The notes under the pieces were generated by a model. That model was not told where the DNA came from. It did not search any database and worked only from the letters and a program-made list of their open reading frames with translations. A stretch of 64,000 nucleotides of DNA from Cellvibrionaceae bacterium. Lineage in GTDB: Bacteria > Pseudomonadota > Gammaproteobacteria > Pseudomonadales > Cellvibrionaceae. The stretch lies in contig JAGKWQ010000001.1 of assembly GCA_021151825.1 (NCBI GenBank), positions 186,001 through 250,000 of the forward strand. The letters are read 5' to 3'. Positions 49,301 to 57,595 of this stretch are shown in pieces (the first letter of the stretch is position 1; each line of letters opens with the position of its first letter). The translations under genes were made by a program, and so were the position numbers.

Positions 49301-49380
49301 TTCAGCAAAAGCAAAGAGGACTTTTTTTGCCTTTGTTGTGACAGTGCTATGCAGATGATTTTTCTGAATTATTGGATATG

Positions 49381-49403
49381 CTGGGCATTGCTGCCCAACC
49401 TAC
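49381..49403 (-). repeat. Partial MITE-like repeat end
   Basis: Read on the minus strand GTAGGTTGGGCAGCAATGCCCAG is one terminal hairpin of the repeat family seen at 40091 and 48510. The rest is absent. Confidence 0.6.
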
Positions 49404-49417
49404 TTACCTTCTATTTG

Positions 49418-50188
49418 CTATCCTATTTTTTCGAAAACAATTTTGTATTGCGTTTGAGACATTACTGACTGCAATATTTCAGCATGTGGGAAGTTTTTCT
49501 TTACTATTTCTATTGCTTTTACCTTATCTCCCTCAGCTATTTTGCATCCTAATATTAGCTGCTTTAATTTTTCAGCAGGAAAGGACATTGGGCCTACACC
49601 ATAAGAAAAAGGAGTCCGAACAAAGCGGATCTCTTGTTCATACTCCCAACATGTTGCCTTTGTATAAACTTGCCTAGTGGCGATATCTTCAAATTTATTT
49701 ATATTTTTATCCTCACTATATTGCCCTAGCATAAGCTCTTCCATTCTAATTACAGGTATTTCCGGATAATTATCAGAATATTCCACGTTATAACCTGCAC
49801 CAAATACAGAATCGAATGGTCTGTCGATATCAAACCCCAAACAAATACCTTTATGCTCATCTCCATAATGCGACCACATTAGTAAATTATTATTATAGGG
49901 CGTAAGGCACAAAACCCCTGTTCCATCTCGATATTCCCTGTTGGAATTGAAGAAATTTTGCGACTCTTTAAAGTGCATCTCTGCTCGCGCAATATAGTTA
50001 CCATACCGCCCCCTTTTAACACCTCTCATTACAAGATATTGTTTAATTTCTCTTTTATTCGGCAAGGAATAATAAGGAATCCCTTCAAAAGGGTCGTTCA
50101 ATCTGGAGCAGGAGGCAAAGTAAACCTCAAAATTTTCAAGAACCCCCGAAAAAGATTTTGATTTTATTGACATATATTTATAAAGCAT
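49418..50188 (-). CDS. DUF2971 protein
   Basis: The 256-aa protein matches DUF2971: MLYKYMSIKS near the start, VYFASCSRLNDPFEGIPYY (27-45) and GVLCLTPYNNNLLMWSHYGDEHKGICLGFDI (about 92-122), the C-x-t-x-x-x-x-L-x-W-x-H-Y-x-d-x-h-x-G-x-x-l-x-F signature. The function is unknown, though DUF2971 genes are common in mobile and defence regions. The ATG at 50188 is preferred because the family begins there. It lies between two degenerate copies of the small gene. Confidence 0.85.
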   Translation of the reverse strand: MLYKYMSIKSKSFSGVLENFEVYFASCSRLNDPFEGIPYYSLPNKREIKQYLVMRGVKRGRYGNYIARAEMHFKESQNFFNSNREYRDGTGVLCLTPYNNNLLMWSHYGDEHKGICLGFDIDRPFDSVFGAGYNVEYSDNYPEIPVIRMEELMLGQYSEDKNINKFEDIATRQVYTKATCWEYEQEIRFVRTPFSYGVGPMSFPAEKLKQLILGCKIAEGDKVKAIEIVKKNFPHAEILQSVMSQTQYKIVFEKIG

Positions 50189-50332
50189 AATTTGCGATCT
50201 TCTAACTCTACTGCTAATCAAATGTGTTTATTTACAACTATTACAATAGTAATTAACTCATCTATAAAGTGCCAACCGCAATTATAAAGCCTTAAATGCA
50301 GACAACAGATAAAAGCACCATCTAACCAGATG

Positions 50333-50458
50333 TGCTCTTGAAAGTGATTTTTTTGAGTAGATTAACAAGCAAACCAAATTACTGTAGCGAGCGTTCAACA
50401 GTCTTGCGCATGCTATTGAGCGGGATGATGGGCATATCAAGAAACAGGCATTGAGGTA
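50333..50458 (+). pseudogene. Degenerate copy of the 43774 small gene
   Basis: Aligns over about 120 bases with the intact 3' end: GCTCTTGAAAGTGATTTTTTTGAG...GCGTTCAACAGTCTTGCGCATGCTATTGAGCGGG. It ends GAGGTAA, then AAAAAAAGGTGGC-ACTA-CCGCTTTTATTT, a decayed version of the family terminator. It stands 36 bases from the 3' end of the GspG-like gene. Confidence 0.75.
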
Positions 50459-50493
50459 AAAAAAGGTGGCACTACCGCTTTTATTTATGGTTT

Positions 50494-50922
50494 TTATTGT
50501 TGTGCCTTACTAAAAATTTTGTCAGCCTCCAGAAATAGGAAAATGTCCTTTTGCTCCTCCTCACCTCCAGGTGATTCGTCGGAACCATAAGTTGCAATCG
50601 TAGCTGTTTCTACTCCATTGCTATTTGTACTGTTATAGTAAAGATAAGCATTTCCCCACCTATCTTCACTCAACTCATCAATATAACCGCCAGGCCTGTA
50701 GCCTTTTATATCGTCACCACCACCCACCAATACAAGAAGACCTTCTTCATTGGTTGGAAAACGGTTGGTATCGATGTAAAACAGTTTTAAGGCCGTTTGA
50801 ATAGTGTTTAATTGATATTCATCTTTGGGCGTCACGCATTCAATAGGTGGGATCCCCCCCCAAACACCTAAAGCAACCAGGACTGAAATGATAACAGCGG
50901 CGGTAATCTTTAATAGTTTCAT
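50494..50922 (-). CDS. GspG-like pseudopilin-fold protein
   Basis: The 142-aa protein has an N-terminal hydrophobic segment (ITAAVIISVLVALGVWGGI) and the GspG C-terminal core: TIQTALKLFYIDTNRFPTNEEGLLVLV near 45-70, GYIDELSEDRWGNAYLYYNS near 80-100 and a calcium-loop-like ATYGSDESPGGEEEQKDI. It lacks the prepilin G-F-T-L-I-E cleavage site, so it is not a standard exported major pseudopilin but a membrane-anchored relative. No other type II secretion genes are near. It is a lone gene, upstream of a degenerate small-gene copy. Confidence 0.72.
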   Translation of the reverse strand: MKLLKITAAVIISVLVALGVWGGIPPIECVTPKDEYQLNTIQTALKLFYIDTNRFPTNEEGLLVLVGGGDDIKGYRPGGYIDELSEDRWGNAYLYYNSTNSNGVETATIATYGSDESPGGEEEQKDIFLFLEADKIFSKAQQ

Positions 50923-51230
50923 TGATTCAAAAGTCCATCCTGTTTAACGCTCTGCCCTTGTGTTGATCCAATATACTACTACCCACATGATGAACTATCT
51001 GTTTTGTCGAAAATACGGTATGCATTATCGCTGTTTATACATTATATAAATTGAATTTTTTCTTACAGTATCCGATAAAATTTCTGATGAATAAAACGAT
51101 TAAGTTTTTCAACACTTACACGTTAGCGCAGTGCATAACAGGAATTAAGGATGCAACTTATCAGTTATGATGCCAGGATATGACACCTGGTTACATTGCA
51201 AATGCAGGCATCTGTCAACCAGGGCTTTGA
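50923..51230. other. Intergenic region between GspG-like gene and large effector gene
   Basis: AT-rich upstream part with no gene. A terminator-like inverted repeat for the large gene at 51231 (GCCAGG...CCTGG near 51172-51193) is possible but weak. Nothing else is seen. Confidence 0.3.
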
Positions 51231-54173
51231 TCAAGATATAATTTGCTGTTGAATGTCGATTGAGTCTTCTGTTTCATCGTGCATATCTCCCTGCCATTCA
51301 ACTCCATTCGGGTTCACTATTTCATTGTTTACGATCCCCTCCATTTCTGTTTCGATTGGCAAGTCTGTTTCATCGTACATAATCCCATGCATTCCGGTTT
51401 CGATTGCACTTTCCTGTTCTTCATATTTACCTTCCTGATCATCAGTTATGTCTACCGGGTTTTCTAATCCGGAGGTCTTTTTTGACATTTTGTTAGGCCT
51501 ATCGTCAGGTAATTGCGTTTGATTACCGCCTGTTGATACCGACTCCAGTATGTCAAATTTCCTTTTTTTAGCATTTTTACTATCTGAAGAACCTTCACCC
51601 TTTGATCGGTCCCTGCGGAAATCGTTTTTATCAGACTCCCGGTCTCTTTCTGAATCACGCCGATTGAGGCGTTTCTGTTCTGGATCTCGTGAAGAACTTT
51701 TTCGGCGACCTGGCTTTTCAGAAGCTAATGTTATTTGAAAATAATGCGCCAGCTTTTCCATCAAACTTTTACTGATTTTATCGATCGTTTTGTCCGATTT
51801 ATCTATTTCTTGTAAATGCCGTTCGATTGTTTCTTTAGCTTTTGTGAAAAATTTTTTTCTATATATAGATAACTCAGAACAATAATTTTCCACAACCTTA
51901 TAAGCATCTTTACTCAACCTTTTCTTAAGTTTTTCTGTTCTATTTTTACCATCCCATTCGCTGGCTTTTTTCATATTGTCTTTTAACCTTCCAATCAAGC
52001 GCTTCTCAGAATCGGAAAATTCACCTTGATCAAAGGAGAGCAATGGACGAGACTGCCAACGTATGATAAAGCTGTTGCACTCTTCCTGGGCGTTATTTTT
52101 AAATTCATCCTTTGCTTCAGCTGAATTAAGTAACTCCATCAATTGAGCAACTTCCAACTCAATTGAAGCACCAGTTTTTTGCATTACTTCGTCTTTATCT
52201 TCTCTGTTCTGAGTGAGCTTTGCTGCCAGCTCTTCAATTTCATCCCAAACCGGTTGCAACAATTCGTCCATAGATTTATCTATAAAATGTTTATCCGCTT
52301 TCCAGCGAGCGCGGTGCAAACGCAGTATTGATTCATTCTCTTCGATGAACTCTTTGCCAAACTCTTCAACATATCCCTTAGCATTTACTTCATTACGGAC
52401 TGTTCCATATAGCTGGTGCCTGAATTTTTCAGAATCCAATTCCAATTTTTTTTGTCGCTCCAACTCATTGGCTCTTTCCTCTTCCTGTTGTTTAATCTCG
52501 TTAATCCTCTTAATGCTTTCAAGCCTTTGCTGCTCCTGCTGGCTCAATTTTTCTTTTTTGGCTAACTCTTCTTGCTTTTTAAAATTATTTATTTCTTCCT
52601 TATGTGACTGCAATAATGAATTATGTTTATTCACGTTATAGATAATAAATGCAGAATCTCCAAAATCGTAATCACATATTTTCCCGAAATAGAGGTACTC
52701 CACCGCTGTGCTATTGGCTATTTTTTTATAGGCATAGCCATTTGGCAACTTATATTCATGAAGCACCGTTTCATAAATGAATGAGGGTTTCAATGTGTTT
52801 TTATCATCCACTCCTAGTGCATCGATTACACTTGAGGGAAAGATACCATTGACAGAAAAAGAACCCTTAACATGATAATTAGGGTTTGCAAATTTGATGC
52901 TCCCCCCGGGATGACGATACAGCCCGGGTTCAAATGTCTTAATTGTAGGTGCAATAACACCACTAATAGTATCTGTAGGTATATTGTGTGTAAGTGTTTG
53001 ATTGTACAAAACGTTTGAGGTGTTTACCCAGTGAGCTCTATCATCTCCCTTTGCTCCCGTTAACTTTTGCATTTCAGTCACTTTGAAAAAGAATGTATTG
53101 GGCAATTTTTTCTCTTCAAGAAAACCAAAAGCGCCCGGAAAACTCCCCCAATCTTTTGCTTCTGCTTCGTAAGATATCACCTTGTTTTCAGCGTTAACCG
53201 CTTGTTTCATCTTTTTTTCCACGCCATCGCGCATTACCGAATTAAAGGCAGTTGATATAGGGACCAAGTTATCATTTGAGCCAGGCCCATGAAGATGGGC
53301 ATTTAACATATGCCCGCGCTTATAACCGGCAAAATTAGTCAAACTGCGCCACAGTTTGGTTTCCTGGTAAGGAATACTGCCAGTTATTCCATCATCGCGA
53401 GGCAAAAGACTTAGCGGTGTTACTTTGAGTTTCTTAGCGAATTTTTCACCGTTAATCGTCTCAACCTCCTTCGTGTCCATATGCGATGGTGGTCGATATT
53501 CAGGTGTGCTTAATTGTTGTAGCAAAGCAGCAATTTTGTTTAACGCTTTTGTAACTAAATTTTTTTGTGCGACAGTGGGCGCCTTTCCCTTATCACCATA
53601 GCGCCCGGTGTGAACTATAGCTGCTTCAGTTTTGATTTGGGCAACAATGCCGAGATCTTGAAAGGTCTGGTTTTTACGGTATTTTAAAAAATTCTTAAGT
53701 GTTTGCGGATCTGAGTGTAAAATAATTTCTCCAGTATTTTTCTCGACCAGTAGTTTATGTGGTTCCGCATCACCATCATTGTTCATATCTAATTCAAGAT
53801 CGACAGAATAATCAGCCCCCGGATATTCATCATCTTCGTTTCCTAACTTTTCTTCTTCGGTTACTTCCTGCTCCACACGTTGACTGGCGATATGCGGTGG
53901 GGCCTGGTTAGGCAACGATGTGGTTTTGTTCGACTGAAATAATTGATTGACATGCTGGCGCTGTTTGATCGCCAGAGAACTATTATTGATGCTATCTCGC
54001 AATGCTACTTGTTGCTCAACGCGAGAGCTATTATTTATATTGCTTTGGAGTTGCAATTGCGCAAGCGTTTCCTCACGCTGATCCATAACGGCCGTATTGC
54101 CTGGATTTACTTTTGTAGTGGTGGCAGCTGCAGGTGATTGCATTTGCCTTCCATTTGCGGCGCTGACTTTCAT
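51231..54173 (-). CDS. Large eCIS-type effector candidate with DNA/RNA non-specific endonuclease-like domain
   Basis: The protein is 980 aa. The N-terminus (1-110) is Gln/Ser/Asn-rich low complexity with MQ-type motifs like the eCIS cargo at 44150. Residues about 270-360 show GYKRGHMLNAHLHGPGSNDNLVPISTAFNSVMRDGVEKKM, close to the R-G-H-x(n)-N-L-V-P-x-(S/t)-x-x-x-N pattern of the DNA/RNA non-specific endonuclease (His-Me finger) family. From 540 to 730 it is an extended coiled coil with high Glu/Lys/Arg. The C-terminus is acidic and charged (SSSRDPEQKRLNRRDSERDRESDKND). It is a plausible injected toxin with a nuclease domain; no immunity gene or injection genes are near. Assignment is moderate. 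Confidence 0.65.
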   Translation of the reverse strand: MKVSAANGRQMQSPAAATTTKVNPGNTAVMDQREETLAQLQLQSNINNSSRVEQQVALRDSINNSSLAIKQRQHVNQLFQSNKTTSLPNQAPPHIASQRVEQEVTEEEKLGNEDDEYPGADYSVDLELDMNNDGDAEPHKLLVEKNTGEIILHSDPQTLKNFLKYRKNQTFQDLGIVAQIKTEAAIVHTGRYGDKGKAPTVAQKNLVTKALNKIAALLQQLSTPEYRPPSHMDTKEVETINGEKFAKKLKVTPLSLLPRDDGITGSIPYQETKLWRSLTNFAGYKRGHMLNAHLHGPGSNDNLVPISTAFNSVMRDGVEKKMKQAVNAENKVISYEAEAKDWGSFPGAFGFLEEKKLPNTFFFKVTEMQKLTGAKGDDRAHWVNTSNVLYNQTLTHNIPTDTISGVIAPTIKTFEPGLYRHPGGSIKFANPNYHVKGSFSVNGIFPSSVIDALGVDDKNTLKPSFIYETVLHEYKLPNGYAYKKIANSTAVEYLYFGKICDYDFGDSAFIIYNVNKHNSLLQSHKEEINNFKKQEELAKKEKLSQQEQQRLESIKRINEIKQQEEERANELERQKKLELDSEKFRHQLYGTVRNEVNAKGYVEEFGKEFIEENESILRLHRARWKADKHFIDKSMDELLQPVWDEIEELAAKLTQNREDKDEVMQKTGASIELEVAQLMELLNSAEAKDEFKNNAQEECNSFIIRWQSRPLLSFDQGEFSDSEKRLIGRLKDNMKKASEWDGKNRTEKLKKRLSKDAYKVVENYCSELSIYRKKFFTKAKETIERHLQEIDKSDKTIDKISKSLMEKLAHYFQITLASEKPGRRKSSSRDPEQKRLNRRDSERDRESDKNDFRRDRSKGEGSSDSKNAKKRKFDILESVSTGGNQTQLPDDRPNKMSKKTSGLENPVDITDDQEGKYEEQESAIETGMHGIMYDETDLPIETEMEGIVNNEIVNPNGVEWQGDMHDETEDSIDIQQQIIS

Positions 54174-54755
54174 GTCAATCCTCGATTATGACAGCCATTA
54201 TTTATCCTGGCAGTGACGAATCTACCTTAAGTTAACCAACCCACAAGAAAACTCACACCCAAGTTACATATAGAGTAAAACCAGCCAAGCATCGGCGGAA
54301 ACGAGTATTTTAGTCGGACAGTCGACTTAAGATGAACTTACGCCCGTGATGAAAAATTCTAACAGTAGTAAAGGAAATATTGTAGGAGTTAAATGGCTGA
54401 CGGTAGGATGTGTATATTAAACAACAAGTACCGATGTGAACATTGAATGCGTAAAAAAAACAGCCGCTCTAATGTCACCTGTTTTTTTGTAATTAAATAT
54501 GTTTTGAAATAATGGACATTACTTGTCCGACATAAATTTGTCACACAAGACAAGAACTAATCCATATTCAAATAGTCAATTTTCAGATGTATTGGGCATA
54601 GCTACCTAAGTAACCCAACACAAACTGCACGATTGATACATATGAACAGAATTGGGGGATTCCCTGCCCGCGTGTATGATTCTGTTATCTCACAGCCCCA
54701 CATAACGCACCGGGTAGCTGAACATATCTAAGGACATTCCAAAGGATCCTTGCAC
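54174..54755. other. Intergenic region before the hybrid histidine kinase gene
   Basis: No gene is visible. It includes a weak hairpin with flanking T run: AACAG...CTGTTTTTTT (about 54459-54490), possibly a terminator. AT-rich promoters for both flanking genes are likely here. The ATG at 54756 has AAAGGA 9 bases upstream. Confidence 0.4.
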
Positions 54756-56915
54756 ATGGCAACAGTTATTAATACCGCACCTACCAGTGCTATTGGCTTC
54801 CTATCAGGCGGCGGGGTGATGGGGGAGCTAATAAGGAATTATGCCTGGGAGCAATCACCCATTGGACTACCGCAGTCCTGGCCCCCTACATTGAAAACCA
54901 GTTTGCGTTTATTGCTAACAAGCAACCATCCGATGATTATCTGGTGGGGACCTGAACTCATCCAGTTTTACAACGATGCGTATCGCCAAACAATGGATGC
55001 GGAAAGGCATCCACGTGCGTTGGGGCAGCGCGGCCGCGAATGCTGGAAAGAGCTTTGGGCAACTATCGAACCGCAAATCGAATATGTAATGTCTGGCAAG
55101 GGTGCTACCTGGCATGAAGAACAATTACTTCAAGTCACTCGCCACAACGAATCCCGCAATGAGTGGTGGACATATGGATGCAGCCCTCTTGAAGATGATG
55201 CCGGCGTCCATGGCGTACTGGTGGTGTGTAATAACGTTACCGAACAACATCAAACGCGCGCGCGACTTCAGCAACTCAATCGCCAACTTGAAGAGGAGAT
55301 CGAACATCGCAAACAAGCCGAGGCTCAACTTGCTCGACAGCATCAAATCGAATTAGCTCGCGAACAGGAACGTAGCCATCAAATGCTCAGTTTCGAATCA
55401 GAGCAACGTAAACGGTTTTATGAAACTTTTCTTTCGCACACGCCAGACCTCGCTTATGTCTTCGATCTGAACCATTGCTTTATCTATGCCAATGAAGTGC
55501 TGCTCAAAATGTGGGGAAAAACCTGGGACGAAGCGATTGGAAAAAATTGCCTTGAATTGGGTTATGAACCCTGGCATGCGGAGATGCATGATCGCGAAAT
55601 CGAACAAGTTATTGCAACCAAACAACCCGTACGGGGCGAGGTGCCTTTTAATGGCACTTTTGGCCGCAGAATTTATGATTATATTTTCGTACCCGTATTT
55701 GGTCCCGATGGAGAAGTAGAAGTTATTGCAGGGACAACACGCGACGTTACAGAACGAAAGGAGCACGAAGATCGACTCCAGCAATTAGCTAACGACCTTG
55801 CCGAAGCCAACCGGCGTAAAACGGAATTTCTGGCTACGCTAGCCCATGAATTGCGTAATCCACTTGCCCCTATTCGCACCGGCCTGGAACTTATGCGGAT
55901 TGCACAACACAACCCGGCCTCACATAGCAAAGCATTGGCAATGATGGACCGGCAACTGAGCCAGTTAGTTCGCCTGATTGATGACCTGATGGAAATTGCA
56001 CGCATCAATAGCGGCAAGATCGAATTAATGAATCAACGAATTGATTTCACGTCGATTGCCACGATGGCAGTAGAGGCAGTGCTCGGACAAATAGAATTGG
56101 CAGGGCACAAACTGGATATTCAAATTTGCGACGACGCTATTTGGCTCGACGCGGATCCCACCCGCCTTGCTCAAGTGCTAAGTAATTTGTTAACGAACGC
56201 AATTAAATATACTCCTGCTGGTGGCCATATCATTTTAAAAGCGCATATTGAAGATGCATTTGCATTTGTGTCAGTAACAGATAATGGCATCGGAATTCCG
56301 CAAAATGCGCTGAATCAAGTGTTCGATATGTTTTGCCAGGTTTCAAAAACTAAAAACTATTCACAAGGTGGGCTGGGCATCGGTCTATCGCTGGTGCAAA
56401 GCCTGGTACAAATGCATGGCGGATCTGTGTCGGCTCATAGTGATGGCGAGGGGAAAGGCAGCACCTTCACCATAAAATTACCATTAGCAAAAAGTGACGC
56501 ATCTAACGCCCTCTATTCATCCTCTGCTAACGAAATGCCTCCACATCAATCCTTGCAAATCCTGATAGCAGACGACAATAAGGATGCCGCAAATACATTG
56601 TCGAATCTTTTGTCACTATTGGGACATTCTGTGAAGCTTGCTTATGACGGTAATGAAGCGCTCAAGATCGCGACAATAAACGATTTTGATTTGATTATTT
56701 TGGATCTCGGTATGCCCGGTTTAAATGGCTATGAAGTCGCAACCGAAATCAGGAAAATACCGCACCTACAAAAAACCGTGCTGGCAGCACTAACCGGTTG
56801 GGGAAGCGAAAACCACAGGGATCAAACTAAAGCAGCAGGATTCGATGCACATCTGACCAAACCCGCCGCACTTACTGACATTAATCAGCTGTTGTCAGCT
56901 GCAATTAACATTTAA
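54756..56915 (+). CDS. Hybrid sensor histidine kinase (PAS-PAS-HisKA-HATPase-REC)
   Basis: The 719-aa protein has an N-terminal PAS (about 20-150; MIIWWGPELIQFYNDAYRQTMDAERHPRALGQ), a coiled coil (160-215), a second PAS (about 225-345; HTPDLAYVFDLNHCFIYANEVLLKMWGK), a HisKA with FLATLAHELRNPLAPIRTGLELM (H near 364), a catalytic HATPase (NLLTNAIKYTP, DNGIGIP, GLGIGLSLV) and a C-terminal receiver (LIADDNKDAAN; phospho-Asp near 650 in LDLGMPG; LTGW; LTKPA). No membrane segments are present, so it is cytosolic. The TTG at 54750 could add two residues. The ATG at 54756 with AAAGGA is preferred. Its N-terminal PAS resembles the one at 63227. Confidence 0.95.
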   Translation: MATVINTAPTSAIGFLSGGGVMGELIRNYAWEQSPIGLPQSWPPTLKTSLRLLLTSNHPMIIWWGPELIQFYNDAYRQTMDAERHPRALGQRGRECWKELWATIEPQIEYVMSGKGATWHEEQLLQVTRHNESRNEWWTYGCSPLEDDAGVHGVLVVCNNVTEQHQTRARLQQLNRQLEEEIEHRKQAEAQLARQHQIELAREQERSHQMLSFESEQRKRFYETFLSHTPDLAYVFDLNHCFIYANEVLLKMWGKTWDEAIGKNCLELGYEPWHAEMHDREIEQVIATKQPVRGEVPFNGTFGRRIYDYIFVPVFGPDGEVEVIAGTTRDVTERKEHEDRLQQLANDLAEANRRKTEFLATLAHELRNPLAPIRTGLELMRIAQHNPASHSKALAMMDRQLSQLVRLIDDLMEIARINSGKIELMNQRIDFTSIATMAVEAVLGQIELAGHKLDIQICDDAIWLDADPTRLAQVLSNLLTNAIKYTPAGGHIILKAHIEDAFAFVSVTDNGIGIPQNALNQVFDMFCQVSKTKNYSQGGLGIGLSLVQSLVQMHGGSVSAHSDGEGKGSTFTIKLPLAKSDASNALYSSSANEMPPHQSLQILIADDNKDAANTLSNLLSLLGHSVKLAYDGNEALKIATINDFDLIILDLGMPGLNGYEVATEIRKIPHLQKTVLAALTGWGSENHRDQTKAAGFDAHLTKPAALTDINQLLSAAINI

Positions 56916-57595
56916 AAAAAAGAGCCAGCAAAGGCTCGATGTCATTCATAAACTGACCGCCAATATTATTTGATGACCTCAACGAGAAAACGTTTGCATT
57001 CAAAATCAACCCAACATGTAATCAGTTACATGTTTATGTAAAAAATATTTAAACATAAAGATTTGTTTGCATGCGTAAAGGTTGATGTCCAAAAAAGTTT
57101 ATTGATGCGACAATCACTGCAACCTTTTAAAACAACGATCATCATCAGCCACCATTCAAAATAGATTATAGCCTGAACAGATCTACAGCTACCTCTCTGG
57201 AATTTCCTAGCAAGATGCTCACCGATTATTTTCCAAAAAATAGTCATTAACAGCTTTCAATAATAGATAAAAAATTTTACTCGAAAAACTTCATGGATTT
57301 AATCAGGCTCACTAACAAGGTCATGTTAAGAAACCCTTGAAGTCTGACTGTTTTCTGACAAAAAACAGAGTTTATGATACGCATGTGCTGGTGTCTCAAT
57401 TGATATTTACGATAGTTTTACATTAAGAATAAAAAGCTTGCACCTGATCGGTTAGTTAACATGTGACAAGCAATAATATCGGCAATTAGTACTTCATTAT
57501 TTTCTGTGAAGCGGTTTATTCCGTTGCATTAACCGTTATAGGTAGTAACACAAAAATAATGGATATCGATTGTTAACAATTGAGAGAAATAAGAA
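56916..57595. other. Intergenic region before the beta-helix lipoprotein gene
   Basis: No gene. It includes AAACGTTT (56989-56996), a LacI-type operator-like palindrome, a 9-bp inverted repeat AACATGTAA-TCAG-TTACATGTT (57013-57034), and AT-rich promoter-like sequence before the start. A weak hairpin (GAGCC...GGCTC, about 56930-56946) may end the kinase gene. Confidence 0.45.

Noticed and set aside
49187..49468. A 93-aa plus-strand frame as a gene
   Set aside because: Its first 35 residues are the remnant of the small repeated gene and the rest is out-of-family sequence running into the MITE fragment and the antisense of the DUF2971 gene.
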